Below, piece by piece: positions 52,032 to 62,753 of a stretch of 64,000 nucleotides of DNA (position 1 is its first letter; each line of letters opens with the position of its first letter). The stretch lies in assembly GCA_905182165.1 (NCBI GenBank), contig CAJJAK010000003.1, forward strand, positions 124,001 through 188,000, read 5' to 3'. The translations under genes and the position numbers were made by a program. Below the pieces are notes generated by a model that ran no database searches, was not told the origin of the DNA, and was given only the letters and a program-made list of their open reading frames with translations. The stretch comes from an uncultured Paracoccaceae bacterium (lineage in GTDB: Bacteria; Pseudomonadota; Alphaproteobacteria; Rhodobacterales; Rhodobacteraceae).

Positions 52032-54815
52032 TTATTCAGCAGCTATTTTATCTTCCACCTTCTCAACTTTTACGGCACAAAATTTAAACTCAGGTATTTT
52101 TCCATAAGGATCTAATGCAGAATTCGTTAGAATATTTGCCGCTGCCTCTACATAAGCAAAAGGTAAAAACACCATATCTTCTGATATTCCTCTGTCGGCT
52201 CTTACCATAATTTCAATAGTACCTCGACGAGTGGATAGTTTGACCATTTCTCCAGGCATCGCATCCAGGTTTCTTATTGTTTTTGGATGCATTGAACAGT
52301 TAGCCTCAGGTTCAACTGCATCAAGAACGCTTGAACGCCTCGTCATAGATCCAGTATGCCAATGCTCTAATTGTCTACCAGTTGTTAAAATCATTGGATA
52401 ATCCAAATCTGGTGTTTCATCAGGTGCTATAACATTTGCTGGCGTAAACTTAGCACGCCCATCAATTCGAGGAAAACCGTCTCCAAAAACAATAGGCTGA
52501 CCTGGATCATCTTTTGATAAAGATGGATATGTAACAGCACCTTCCTTTTCCAAACGATCCCAGGTAATATTTTCCAAAGACTTCATACCTAATTTCATTT
52601 CAGAAAAAACTTGTGAAGGATCGGTGTAATTCCAATTAAGCCCTAGCCTTTTTGCTAACTCAGTTGTTATCCACCAATCTTGCTTTGCTTCACCTGGTGG
52701 TAAAACAGCCTGCCTACCCATTTGAACTTGTCTATTCGTGTTGGTCACAGTCCCAGATTTTTCTGCAAATGCAGAAGCAGGTAGTATTACATCTGCATAA
52801 TTAGCTGTTTCTGTCACAAAGATATCTTGAACTATCAAATGCTCCAACATCGCCAGCGCATCTCGAGCATGATCGACATCAGGATCAGACATGGCTGGAT
52901 TTTCACCCAAAATATACATGCCTCGGATTTCTCCTTCATGAACTGCGTCCATAATTTCTACTACAGTCAACCCTTTCTCAGCAGAAAAATCAACATCAGA
53001 ACCCCAAATATCATTAAAAGCCGAACGAACGCCATCATCAGTTACTGTTTGGTAATCTGGTAAAAACATGGGGATCATTCCCGCATCCGATGCACCTTGC
53101 ACGTTATTCTGCCCTCTCAATGGATGTAATCCTGATCCAGGTCTCCCAATTTGCCCTGTCATTAACGCAAGTGAAATTAAACATCGTGAATTATCAGTTC
53201 CATGAATATGCTGACTGATGCCCATTCCCCAGAAAATCATTCCTGCTTTCGCTCCTGCAAAGGTTCTAGCGACATCACGCAACATATCTGGTTCTATTCC
53301 ACATATTTTAGACATTTTCTCTGGTGTAAAATCAGCTAAATGAGCTTTTTCTGCTTCCCAATTTTCCGTATATGCCTCAATGTATTGCTGATCATATAGT
53401 CCCTCTTCAACAATAACATTCATTATTGCATTTAGCATTGAAACGTCAGTACCGGGTCGGAATTGCAACATGTGACTAGAAAAGCGCTTCAACGCCTGAC
53501 CTCGTGGATCCATCACTATTAGTTTTCCACCACGTTTTGTAAATTGTTTAAAATAAGTTGCTGCGACTGGATGGTTCTCAATTGGATTTGCGCCAATTAC
53601 AATGGCTACATCAGCATTTTCAATCTCATTAAATGTTGCAGTTACTGCCCCAGAACCAACATTCTCCATTAAAGCTGCAACACTAGATGCGTGACAGAGA
53701 CGGGTACAATGATCCACATTGTTATGCCCAAATCCCTGACGAATAAGCTTCTGGAATAAATAAGCTTCCTCATTGGTGCATTTAGCAGAACCAAACCCTG
53801 CCACCGAAGCACCACCCTTAGACTGTTTTAATTTGGCTAAACCACCAGCCGCAAAGTCTAATGCTTCTTCCCAACTCGCCTCACGAAAGACGTCACTCCA
53901 ATTACCAGGGTCAACATTAAGGCCTTTCGCAGGAGCATCCTCACGCCGGATTAATGGCTTCGTTAGACGGTGATCATGATGAATATAATCGAACCCAAAC
54001 CGACCCTTTACGCACAAACGCCCCTCATTAGCAGGCCCATTTATACCATCGACATACTTCACTCGTCCATCTTTTACCTTGAGACTAACTTGGCATCCAA
54101 CTCCACAAAATGGACAGATACTCTTAGTTTCGCTATCAAAATCTGCGCTATCACCAACCTGGTTTTCATCTATCACCGTAGCTGGCATTAAAGCGCCTGT
54201 AGGGCATGCTTGAACACATTCACCACATGCTACACAAGAGGACTCCCCCATCGGATCATCAAAATCAAAAACAATTTTACTTTCATGCCCACGTCCTGCC
54301 ATTCCAATAACATCATTTACTTGAACTTCACGACAAGCTCGGACACATAAATTACATTGGATACAAGCATCTAAATTAACACTCATAGCTACATGAGAAT
54401 CATCCAGTAACGGAATATTTTCAGACTTCATTTGTGGAAATCTACTATCACTGATATCCTGTTGATCTGCCATTTTCCATAAATGAGAAGATTTATCGTG
54501 AGCTTGCTCTCTCACAGGTTGGTCAGTCACTAGTAGTTCCATTACCATTTTTTGTGCTGAAATTGCTCTATGACTCTGAGAAGAAACAATCATCCCTGCA
54601 GATGGTTTTCGAATACATGACGCCGCTAAAGTTCTCTCACCATCGATCTCCACCATGCAAGCTCTGCAATTTCCATCACTACGATACCCTTTTTTTCCAG
54701 AATGACATAAATGGGGTATCGAGGTGCCTTCTCTCTTGGCAACCTCCCAAATGGTTTCGTCATCTTTGGTCGAAACGACCTTTCCATCTAAAGTAAATTG
54801 GATTGAATCAGTCAT
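52032..54815 (-). CDS. fdsA: NAD-dependent formate dehydrogenase, catalytic alpha subunit
   Basis: A ~927-residue molybdenum enzyme subunit oxidising formate to CO2 in the cytoplasm. Iron-sulfur sites in order: [2Fe-2S] CHSGKKGYRSDGNCRACMVE; two ferredoxin-type clusters CIQCNLCVRACREVQ and CVACGECVQACPTGA; the [4Fe-4S] CPFCGVGCQ of the molybdopterin domain. The Mo ligand is a Cys in VDHCTRLCHASSVAALME, so no selenocysteine is needed. ATG 54815 (MTDSIQFTLDGK) starts 2 bp after the fdsB stop. No fdhD/fdsC or fdsD follows; carB is convergent 12 bp away. Intact. Confidence 0.94.
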   Translation of the reverse strand: MTDSIQFTLDGKVVSTKDDETIWEVAKREGTSIPHLCHSGKKGYRSDGNCRACMVEIDGERTLAASCIRKPSAGMIVSSQSHRAISAQKMVMELLVTDQPVREQAHDKSSHLWKMADQQDISDSRFPQMKSENIPLLDDSHVAMSVNLDACIQCNLCVRACREVQVNDVIGMAGRGHESKIVFDFDDPMGESSCVACGECVQACPTGALMPATVIDENQVGDSADFDSETKSICPFCGVGCQVSLKVKDGRVKYVDGINGPANEGRLCVKGRFGFDYIHHDHRLTKPLIRREDAPAKGLNVDPGNWSDVFREASWEEALDFAAGGLAKLKQSKGGASVAGFGSAKCTNEEAYLFQKLIRQGFGHNNVDHCTRLCHASSVAALMENVGSGAVTATFNEIENADVAIVIGANPIENHPVAATYFKQFTKRGGKLIVMDPRGQALKRFSSHMLQFRPGTDVSMLNAIMNVIVEEGLYDQQYIEAYTENWEAEKAHLADFTPEKMSKICGIEPDMLRDVARTFAGAKAGMIFWGMGISQHIHGTDNSRCLISLALMTGQIGRPGSGLHPLRGQNNVQGASDAGMIPMFLPDYQTVTDDGVRSAFNDIWGSDVDFSAEKGLTVVEIMDAVHEGEIRGMYILGENPAMSDPDVDHARDALAMLEHLIVQDIFVTETANYADVILPASAFAEKSGTVTNTNRQVQMGRQAVLPPGEAKQDWWITTELAKRLGLNWNYTDPSQVFSEMKLGMKSLENITWDRLEKEGAVTYPSLSKDDPGQPIVFGDGFPRIDGRAKFTPANVIAPDETPDLDYPMILTTGRQLEHWHTGSMTRRSSVLDAVEPEANCSMHPKTIRNLDAMPGEMVKLSTRRGTIEIMVRADRGISEDMVFLPFAYVEAAANILTNSALDPYGKIPEFKFCAVKVEKVEDKIAAE

Positions 54816-54816
54816 C

Positions 54817-56494
54817 TTATATTTCATCCGAAAAATGTTTTATTGTTAGTCTAATTGGATTAGGTGCCGCTTGTCCCAAACCACAAATTGAGGCATCTAT
54901 CATCATTGAAGAAAGTTCTTCAAGCAAACCCGTATCCCATTTATCTTTTTCCATTAATTTTACAGCCTTTTCACAACCTACTCGACAAGGCGTACACTGC
55001 CCACAGCTTTCATCTTCAAAAAATCGCAACATATTTAAGGCAGCTTCTTTCGCACTATCATGATTAGATAAAACTACAACTGCAGCGGAGCCTATAAAGG
55101 TTCCTTGCTCTTGCAATGTATCAAAATCCATTGGTACAGTATTTATGGACGCTGGTAACAGTCCTGCTGATGGTCCTCCAGGCTGGTACGCTTTAAAACT
55201 ATGACCTTCAATCATTCCTCCAGCGTTATCAATTATATCAGTAATTGTTGACCCCGATGGCAGTAGATAAACTCCAGGCTTATTTACACGACCAGAAACT
55301 GAATAACTTCTTAAACCTTTTCTTCCATTTTTTTTAATTCCACTTAAAATTTCAGGACCCTCTCTAAGAACTTTAGATACCCAATATAAAGTTTCTATAT
55401 TATTTACTAAAGTGGGCTTCCCAAAGATTCCAACTTGGGCAACAAAGGGAGGACGATGTCTTGGTAAACCTCTTTTCCCTTCTATGGATTCAATCATCGC
55501 ACTTTCTTCACCACATATATATGCACCAGCACCACGTCTTAAATCAATGTAACCTTTTTCAACAATTCCTTCATTTTCTAGTGCAATAATTTCTTTCCTA
55601 AGTATTGTTAGAACTGCAGGATACTCATCTCTCATGTATATAAAGCATTTATCTGCTTCGATAGCCCAGGCTGCTATTAACATACCCTCCAAGAACACAT
55701 GGGGTTGTCTTTCCAGATAATACCTATCTTTAAATGTTCCCGGCTCACCTTCATCACCGTTGACAGCTAAATATCTCGGGCCACTTTCTGCCCGCACAAA
55801 TGACCATTTTCTTCCAGTTGGAAATCCAGCACCACCAAGGCCACGCAAACCAGATTCCAGAAGAATATCTTGACATCTTTCAGGGTCACCATCTCCTCGC
55901 AATTCGAGCAATTTTTCATATCCACCGTTAGCTTTGTATTTTTCAATTTTTTCATATTCTGGGATATGCGCATGAATATCTTTAGATTCAATTGCGTCTT
56001 TCACTTTTTCTTCATCAGCATAATCTATATGATTGTGCCCAATCTCTAATACTGGTGCTGTATCACAACGCCCCATACAGGGTGCACGTAGCACTCTAAT
56101 TTATAATTACTTTCGTACCTTTTTCTAATGCTTTTTTTAAATCTCTATCTAAAACTTCGTTTAAATCAGATCCTGATGCAAAAGACTGTTCTGGTGGCGT
56201 AATTTCTCCTTCCTTCACTACATCGAAATGTGCATAGAAGGTTGCAACTTCATAAACTTCTGTTTGACTTAACTTCATCTCAAATGCCAAAGCACACAAA
56301 TGTTCAGAGGAAAGATAACCATACTTGTCCTGAATCAAATGCAAGAACTCAATTAATAAATCTCTACTTATTTTGTGATTTTTCAACAAAAGTTTTACAT
56401 CTACTAAGGCACTATCCATAACCTGCCGGCCTTTGGGCGTGTGCCGCCCTTTGCCTTTTCCTGATTTCCATACACCCTGATCTAGAGGAGCCAT
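54817..56494 (-). CDS. fdsB: Formate dehydrogenase fused gamma/beta (NuoE-NuoF-like) subunit, one frameshift
   Basis: A fusion of NuoE-like and NuoF-like modules, about 558 residues. N-part: GVWKSGKGKGRHTPKGRQVM, LIEFLHLIQDKYGYLSSEHL, MKLSQTEVYEVATFYAHFDV. A one-base indel at about 56096 must be repaired to join KGTKVI to RVLRAPCMGRCDTAPVLE. NuoF part: GLGGAGFPTGRKWSFV (FMN), YICGEESAMIESIEG (NAD) and ESCGQCTPCRVGCEK ([4Fe-4S]). It passes electrons from FdsA to NAD+. Odd: the usual first cysteine pair of the thioredoxin-like [2Fe-2S] site (CxSxxCE type) is not visible; PPEQSFASGSDLNEVLDRDL stands there. Only the second pair, CMGRC, is present. Confidence 0.88.
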
Positions 56495-56663
56495 TTTTGA
56501 AACCTTTCCTGTCTATAAAATATTTAATTACTATTTTTTTTTAAATTAAGATTTAAAAATTACGACTATTATAGTCACAAAAGTCATTTCACATATTTTT
56601 AAACAAATTCTGTCAGAAAAATCCTGAAATGCTTAACTTTAACCGATCAAATTCACCTTTAAG

Positions 56664-57233
56664 CTAATTCACATTCTGTAACGATGTTTCCAACGCATGC
56701 AAAAATGATTTAGCAGAACTGCTTGCTGACATAACTAAATAGGAACCTCCTTTTTCACAGATTACAATACTTCCCAAATGCTCCATTATAGTTCGCGCAA
56801 TATCATTTTCTAAAAATACATCTGGTTCCAAATTTATAGGACAGACCCGCTCTAAAGCTTTCAAGGCTAAAGGTCCACTTATTCTAAGAATTACCCAAGC
56901 ATCAGTTTGTGTAGTTAAATAGACATCATCAGATAAAGCATTTTTAAAAATCGCTTCTGAGTCACGCTCATCACTTTCAAAAATAGCTAACCATTGATCC
57001 ATTGAAAGTCCAATAACTCGAGATTTTTTATCTTCAGAAATACTAGATTTTCCTGTTAAAGGTAAATTTATATTCAAAAGTTTAGTAATACTTTGGTCAA
57101 GTAATTTTTGGTTTTCAACAGATGTTGCTAATGAAATTATCTCTAAACCAGTTACTTCCTCTAAAATATTCTCACCAAATTCTTTTGAGTATCCATTTAA
57201 AGGAGAGATAGGCGATAAAAATTTACTAACCAC
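56664..57233 (-). CDS. soxG: Sarcosine oxidase gamma subunit
   Basis: A ~189-residue subunit of the heterotetrameric sarcosine oxidase, distantly related to the C-terminal THF-binding domains. Recognisable: LSPISPLNG at the start, VIGLSMDQWLAIFESDE, LTTQTDAWVILRISGPLALK followed by ALERVCPINL, and IARTIMEHLGSIVICEKGGS. GTG 57233 overlaps the soxA stop (GTGGTTAG), the usual arrangement, so the residues encoded further upstream are not part of it. Last gene of soxBDAG. About 170 bp of AT-rich spacer separates it from fdsB on the same strand. Intact. Confidence 0.85.
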   Translation of the reverse strand: MVSKFLSPISPLNGYSKEFGENILEEVTGLEIISLATSVENQKLLDQSITKLLNINLPLTGKSSISEDKKSRVIGLSMDQWLAIFESDERDSEAIFKNALSDDVYLTTQTDAWVILRISGPLALKALERVCPINLEPDVFLENDIARTIMEHLGSIVICEKGGSYLVMSASSSAKSFLHALETSLQNVN

Positions 57234-60177
57234 GAAGCTTATCTCCTTCTGGATCAACAAAATGACAAGAACAAATTTTAACATCCACAGAGTTGTTTCT
57301 CATTTTATCATAAGCATGAACGGTGTCACCAATACGTTTATTACCATTTTTGATAAACCCTAATCCAATGTAATCCTCTAAAATTGGTGAATAACATACC
57401 GACGACATCCACCCCAAATCATTTTCAATTATTTCTTTGACACCATTATCTAAGAAATGCGCGCCCGCAACTAATCTATCACCTTTATTAATTGGCCTAA
57501 AGCCAACTAATCTTATCTCATCTTCCTTATTCATTTCAGGTCTTTGCGCTAATATCTTTCCAATACAATCCTTCTTTTGACTAATCATTTTTTGCAAACC
57601 AAGATTTAACGCCGTTGTTTGGCCATTTAGCTCATTTCCAGCAGCATGACCCTTTTCAATTCGCATAACGCCTAACGCCTCAGTTCCGTATGGAGTTACA
57701 TCAAATTCTTCTCCAGCCTTCATTAATTCTCTAATCAAACCATCGCCATATCTGGCTGGAACAGCCAATTCATATGCCAATTCACCAGAAAAGCTAATTC
57801 GGAACAATCGAGCACGGGTACCATTACATACAGTCACTTCACCACAAGCCATAAATGGGAAATTTTCATTAGAGAATACTATAATCTTTATCAATAATTT
57901 TTTCCAATAATCGTCTTGCGTTAGGACCCGCAACTGCAAATTGCGCCCATGCATCTGTAGTGGAAATAATATGAACGTCCATATCTGGACATAAGCATTG
58001 TCTAACAAATTCCAAACGTCGAAATACCAAAACAGCATTCGCAGTGGTAGTTGTCATAATAAAATGATGATCGTTTATTCTTGCCGTTGTTCCATCATCA
58101 TACGCAATACCGTCCTCGCGTAACATCAAGCCGTATCTCACTTTACCAATTGGCAATTTCCCAAAAGCATTCGCATAAACAATATTCAAGAAATCAGCTG
58201 CATCCTTTCCCTGAATATCAATCTTACCCAAAGTTGTAACATCACAAACCCCAACTGAATTTCTGGTTGCTAAAACTTCTCGATCTACAGTTTCTCTCCA
58301 AGTTTTCTCACCAATTTTTGGAAACCATTGCGCTCTCATCCAATTTCCCACCTCAACAAAAACTGCCCCTTGTTCCTCAGACCATTTATGACTTGGCGTC
58401 AATCTATAGGGTCGAAAGTCCTTCCCTCTAGATCTTCCAGCCAACGCACCAAGTGGTATAGGAGTGTAGGGTGGACGAAAAATGGTAGTTCCAGTGTTCT
58501 GAATCGTTTTACCAGTGCACTCCGCCATAATAGCCAAACCTAGAATATTTGATGTCTTCCCCTGATCGGTCGCCATACCCATAGTAGTATATCTTTTCAT
58601 ATGCTCAACAGATCGAAATCCTTCTGCATGGCTTTGCTTAATATCCTTGACTGTCACATCATTTTGCAAATCGACCCAACCCCTTTTAGTGGATTCTTTA
58701 ACATACCAAAAAGCTGATGATTTTGTCCTATCATCTGATGATGAAGGGACCTTAATTTTACTTGCCTTGATATCAAGATTGTGAAGGACATCATTTGCCA
58801 CTTTTAAGCCTTCAGTTAATACTGATTGCAAATTAAAAAACCCATTGGCTGAACCAGCAACTGTCATATTTTTTGGTAAATTCACACCAGGTACAAAAGC
58901 ATTTAGGTCAGGATTCCAGTTTGGTTTACCCCCTTGATGACAAGTCAGGTGGACATTTGGACTCCATCCACCCGATATGGCTAAGCAGTCACAAAGAATA
59001 GTTTGACCATTAGCCAATGTTATACTTTTAATTCTTTTCCGCCCAGCAGTATTAACAATCTTTCCACCCATAATAATTGAAGCACCAGGTATATTCTCAA
59101 CAGGATCACATTTTCTACTATCGATAACAGCGGTAACTTCTAATCCTCTATCTGACAAAGTTTTTGCTGTCGCCCAGCCATCATCATTATTTGTAAAAAT
59201 AGCCGTTCGTTTTCCAGGCAGAACACCCCAACGATTCACATAGGCGCGAACAGCGCTAGCCGTCATAATTCCAGGCCGATCATTATTCCCAAACGCAATT
59301 GGCCTTTCTATTGCTCCAGCGGCTAAAATACTTTTTTTAGAATAAATTTTCCACAAAATTTGTCGCGGCTTGCCATCAGAATGCAACAAATGATCTGCAC
59401 ATCGCTCCAAAGCCCCAAATACTCCATGATCATAAGAACCATAGATGGTTGTTCTATTCATTAGCCTAACATTTTTCATATTAGATAATTGCTCAATAGC
59501 TTTTCTTGCCCAATCCGGTCCTAACATTTCATCTATCTCTAAAAGCTCTGAATTTAATCGTCCGCCCATTAGGAAATCCTCGTCTGCCAAAATAACTTTG
59601 GCGCCAGCTTTTCCTGCCGCCAGTGCGGCAATAATTCCAGCGGGTCCAGCGCCTACTATTAAAATATCACAATGCAAAAACCCCTTATCATAACAATCGG
59701 GATCTTCTAACTTGGACAGAGAACCTAAGCCAGCCGACATACGAATAATGGGTTCATACACTTTTTCCCAAAAAGCAGCAGGCCACATGAATGTTTTATA
59801 ATAAAAACCCGCAGTTAGAAAATTCGAGAAAACCCTGAAGGTATAGCCATTAAATCAAAATTTAAGTTAGGCGCAGTTCTGACTTGATGCTTCTAAATTA
59901 TTAAATAATTCTATAACAGTTGCTCTAGAATTAGGTTCTTTAAAAGCACCTCTCCTCAATTCCACTAATGCATTTGGCTCCTCGGAACACCTGCTGCAAT
60001 AATACCTCTGGGACGATGATATTTAAATGAACGGCCAAACAACCTGACACCGTTAGCAAGTAATGCTGAAGCCAAGGTGTCACCCTGATAGCCTTGAAGT
60101 TTTTTCCCATTAAATGAAAAATCCATTGGGGTATCGCGATTAACTAACCCACCTGGTATCCTATCTGCTTGATTCAT
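57226..60177 (-). CDS. soxA: Sarcosine oxidase alpha subunit, four or more frameshifts
   Basis: A ~980-residue subunit with an NAD-binding N-part and a C-terminal aminomethyltransferase-like, THF-binding part. N-terminus: GGLVNRDTPMDFSFNGKKLQ and FGRSFKYHRPRGIIAAGV. Indels near 59995, 59870 and 59795 must be repaired to pass through EEPNALVELRRGAFKEPNSR into PAAFWEKVYEPIIRMSAGLG. The Rossmann site is DILIVGAGPAGIIAALAAGK. GcvT-like part: TRNSVGVCDVTTLGKIDIQG and AWAQFAVAGPNARRLLEKII; another indel near 57877 joins DKDYSIL to FSNENFPFMACGEVTVCNGT. Ends SCHFVDPEGDKLRG. It overlaps soxD (4 bp) and soxG. The clustering of errors at the N-terminal end is striking. Confidence 0.92.
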
Positions 60178-60461
60178 TTGGATCGACCTCTTGAGCGAGC
60201 AATGTTTCGCGCCAATTCAACATTACTAATTTCGTGAGTAATTGTATTTCTTGTCACAACAAGCCAACTTCGATCACCTTGTTCATGATACCACAATTCT
60301 TGCATAGGCCCTGCTAAATTGTCTCTTAAATACTGGTATTCATAAAATAATTCTGAAGCATTTTCATCTGATGGATCAGGCCTATCAATCAATGAGGCAT
60401 CACCAAGGTAAACAAATTCTGATGCATCACGTGGACCAAGAACTGGATGGTTTATTATCAT
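60174..60461 (-). CDS. soxD: Sarcosine oxidase delta subunit, form without zinc cysteines
   Basis: A 95-residue subunit. It matches SoxD through GPRDASEFVYLGDASLIDRP, FYEYQYLRDNLAGPMQELWY, HEQGDRSWLVVTRNTITHEI and a basic C-terminal end. The classical N-terminal zinc site (CPxCG...) is replaced by INHPVLGPRD, so none of the usual cysteines is present. Similar Cys-free SoxD forms occur in roseobacters (from memory). Located between soxB (9 bp) and soxA (4-bp overlap). Intact. Confidence 0.86.
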   Translation of the reverse strand: MIINHPVLGPRDASEFVYLGDASLIDRPDPSDENASELFYEYQYLRDNLAGPMQELWYHEQGDRSWLVVTRNTITHEISNVELARNIARSRGRSK

Positions 60462-60470
60462 TTTTATCCC

Positions 60471-61720
60471 TTAATGTAGGTTTGGTTGAGCACCTACACC
60501 CTTTTCATCAAATTGAGCACCTAATCTAAAACGATCTAAACGCATTTGTTTCGAAAGAGCATGAGAATCATCAGTGGCGAGCAAGTGTGCATAACAAAAA
60601 CCACTTGCAGGAGTTGCTTTGAAACCTCCATAACACCACCCACCATTAAAATAGAGTCCATTAATGTGAGTTCTATCTATAAATGGGGATCCATCCATAG
60701 ACATGTCCATAATACCTCCCCAGCTTCTTAACAAACGTGCCCGTCCAATCATTGGCATGATAGCCATGCCACCCTCAACGACATCCTCTACAACTGGAAG
60801 ATTACCCCTTTGCGCTTAGAATTGTAACCATCAATATCACCACCAAATACTAAACCACCTTTATCAGACTGACTAACATAAAAATGACCAGCTCCAAATG
60901 TTATAACACCTGGAATAATTGGCTTAAGCCCTTCCGTCACAAAAGCTTGCAAAACATGACTTTCAATTGGCAAACGCATTCCTGCTTTTTCCGCCAAGAT
61001 ACCTGACGAGCCCGCCACACACATAGCCACTTTCTTTGCTTTCACAGGTCCAAGAGTGGTTTCTACCCCAAGGCAAATACCGTTTTTAATTTGAAATCCT
61101 GTAACCTCACAATTTTGTATTAAATCCACACCCCGCATGTCTGCACCCCGAGCATAACCCCAAGCCACAGCGTCATGTCGAACCGATCCACCTCTCTGCT
61201 GCCAAATACCCCCTTTTATTGGAAAGCGAGCATTATCAAAGTCTAAAAAAGGGCACATTTTCTCAACACCTGACTTATCTAATAAAACTGCTCCAGAGTT
61301 TGTTAGATGCATTGCATTTCCACGTCTAGCGTAAGCATCATGTTGGCCATCTGAATGAGATAAATTCAAAATACCTCTCTGACTGACCATTGCATTATAG
61401 TTAAAATCCTGCTCTAGACCTTCCCATAATTTCATGGAAAACTCATAAAACGGTTGGTTACCAGGCATCATATAGTTTGAGCGAATTATTGTCGTATTTC
61501 GACCAATATTACCAGAACCAATCCAACCCTTCTCTAAAACAGCCACATTTGTAATGCCATACTCTTTGGCCAAATAGAAAGCCGTTGCCAAGCCATGACC
61601 CCCACCCCCTATTACTATTACATCATATTCTTTTTTCAGCGAAGGCTCTCTCCAATGAGGTGTCCACCCTCGGTTACCTGTGAGGCCTTCTTTTAGTATT
61701 TTGAATGCTGAAAAACTCAT
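60471..61720 (-). CDS. soxB: Sarcosine oxidase beta subunit, one frameshift
   Basis: A ~416-residue FAD-containing amine oxidase subunit where sarcosine is oxidised. The dinucleotide loop is VIVIGGGGHGLATAFYLAKE, followed by VLEKGWIGSGNIGRNTTIIR, where the flavin is bound. One base is missing or extra in the GGGG run near 60810: KRKG should join NLPVVEDVVEGGMAIMPMIG. The C-part has WGGIMDMSMDGSPFIDRT and LYFNGGWCYGGFKATPASGF. Start ATG 61720 (MSFSAFKILKEG) is likely; ATG 61735 is also possible. First gene of soxBDAG; divergent from the GlxA-type regulator across about 80 bp. Confidence 0.92.
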
Positions 61721-61802
61721 TAATAACCCTTTCACTCTTCTAAGAAATATAAAAAGTAAACCGTATATAGACTTTATTAAAAAAGACTGAAAGTATAATA
61801 AA

Positions 61803-62753
61803 ATGGACAGTAACTTAAATAATAAACCTTACAGTATTGGCCTTCTACTTACGGAAGGCTTTGCATTGATGTCCTACGCGAGCCTTATTGAACCTTTGAG
61901 GGCTGCTAACCTATTAGCTGAAAATGAATTATATAAGGTTACTGATATAGCAGTCCAAAGTAGTAGAATCAAAAGCTCCAGTGGTGCTATAATCCAAACC
62001 AAAGATGCTACATCAGATATATTTGATCTAGTTTTAGTTATTACTGGTGGAAATCCAAAAAAATTAGAAAATACTGCTCTTTTTGATACATTAAGGAGAT
62101 TAGCAAGATCAAAAACAATAGTAGGAGGAATATCAGGTGGTCCATATTTACTTGCAGCCGCGGGTTTGATGCATGGTTATAGAATGACAGTTCATTGGGA
62201 ACACGCACCGGCAATGCTAGAAAGGTGGCCCGACTTATTACTAGAAAGATCGTTGTACATATTTGATAGAAAACGGGTAACATGTGCTGGGGGCACTGCT
62301 CCATTGGATTTAATGCACTCGCTAATTACTGAACATCACGGTCACTCTTTTGCTCGTAAAGTAAGCGATTGGTTTATGCATACTGACTTTCGTCCAGCTG
62401 CAGGACCTCAAAGGGCCGGCCTAGTAGAGAGAATAGGTGTGACAGATCAGGCTATATTGAATGCCATTGGAGCAATGGAAAATCACATTTCTGATCCTTT
62501 AAATTTATTAGAACTATCGAGAATAGCTCAGGTTGGAGAGCGGCAGTTAAATCGATTATTTAAAATTAAATTAAATATTACAACTATGGGATATTATCGA
62601 GGTCTACGTTTGGAAATGGCAAAAAACCTCTTAAGGAACTCATCTTTATCTGTTACTGAAATCTCACTAGCCACTGGGTTTTCTGGATCAGCACATTTTT
62701 CCACTTGTTATTCTCAAAAATTTGGGGGCCCACCGTCTTCTCAACGACGTTAG
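61803..62753 (+). CDS. GlxA family (DJ-1/PfpI-AraC) transcriptional regulator
   Basis: A 316-residue regulator. N-terminal DJ-1/PfpI-like sensor: SIGLLLTEGFALMSYASLIE, VLVITGGNPKK and GGISGGPYLLAAAGLMHGYR; the nucleophile position carries Ser (ISGGPY), so it is a ligand sensor rather than an enzyme. C-terminal AraC helix-turn-helix pair: LLELSRIAQVGERQLNRLFK and VTEISLATGFSGSAHFSTCY followed by GGPPSSQRR. GbdR and SouR, which control glycine betaine and sarcosine use in Pseudomonas, have this architecture. Its divergent position suggests control of soxBDAG; this is inference. The 3' end overlaps truA by 4 bp. Intact. Confidence 0.92.
   Translation: MDSNLNNKPYSIGLLLTEGFALMSYASLIEPLRAANLLAENELYKVTDIAVQSSRIKSSSGAIIQTKDATSDIFDLVLVITGGNPKKLENTALFDTLRRLARSKTIVGGISGGPYLLAAAGLMHGYRMTVHWEHAPAMLERWPDLLLERSLYIFDRKRVTCAGGTAPLDLMHSLITEHHGHSFARKVSDWFMHTDFRPAAGPQRAGLVERIGVTDQAILNAIGAMENHISDPLNLLELSRIAQVGERQLNRLFKIKLNITTMGYYRGLRLEMAKNLLRNSSLSVTEISLATGFSGSAHFSTCYSQKFGGPPSSQRR

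Noticed and set aside
57226..60177. soxA pieces as several independent small genes
   Set aside because: The pieces are consecutive parts of one SoxA protein, and the missing junction residues can be read in the alternate frames.
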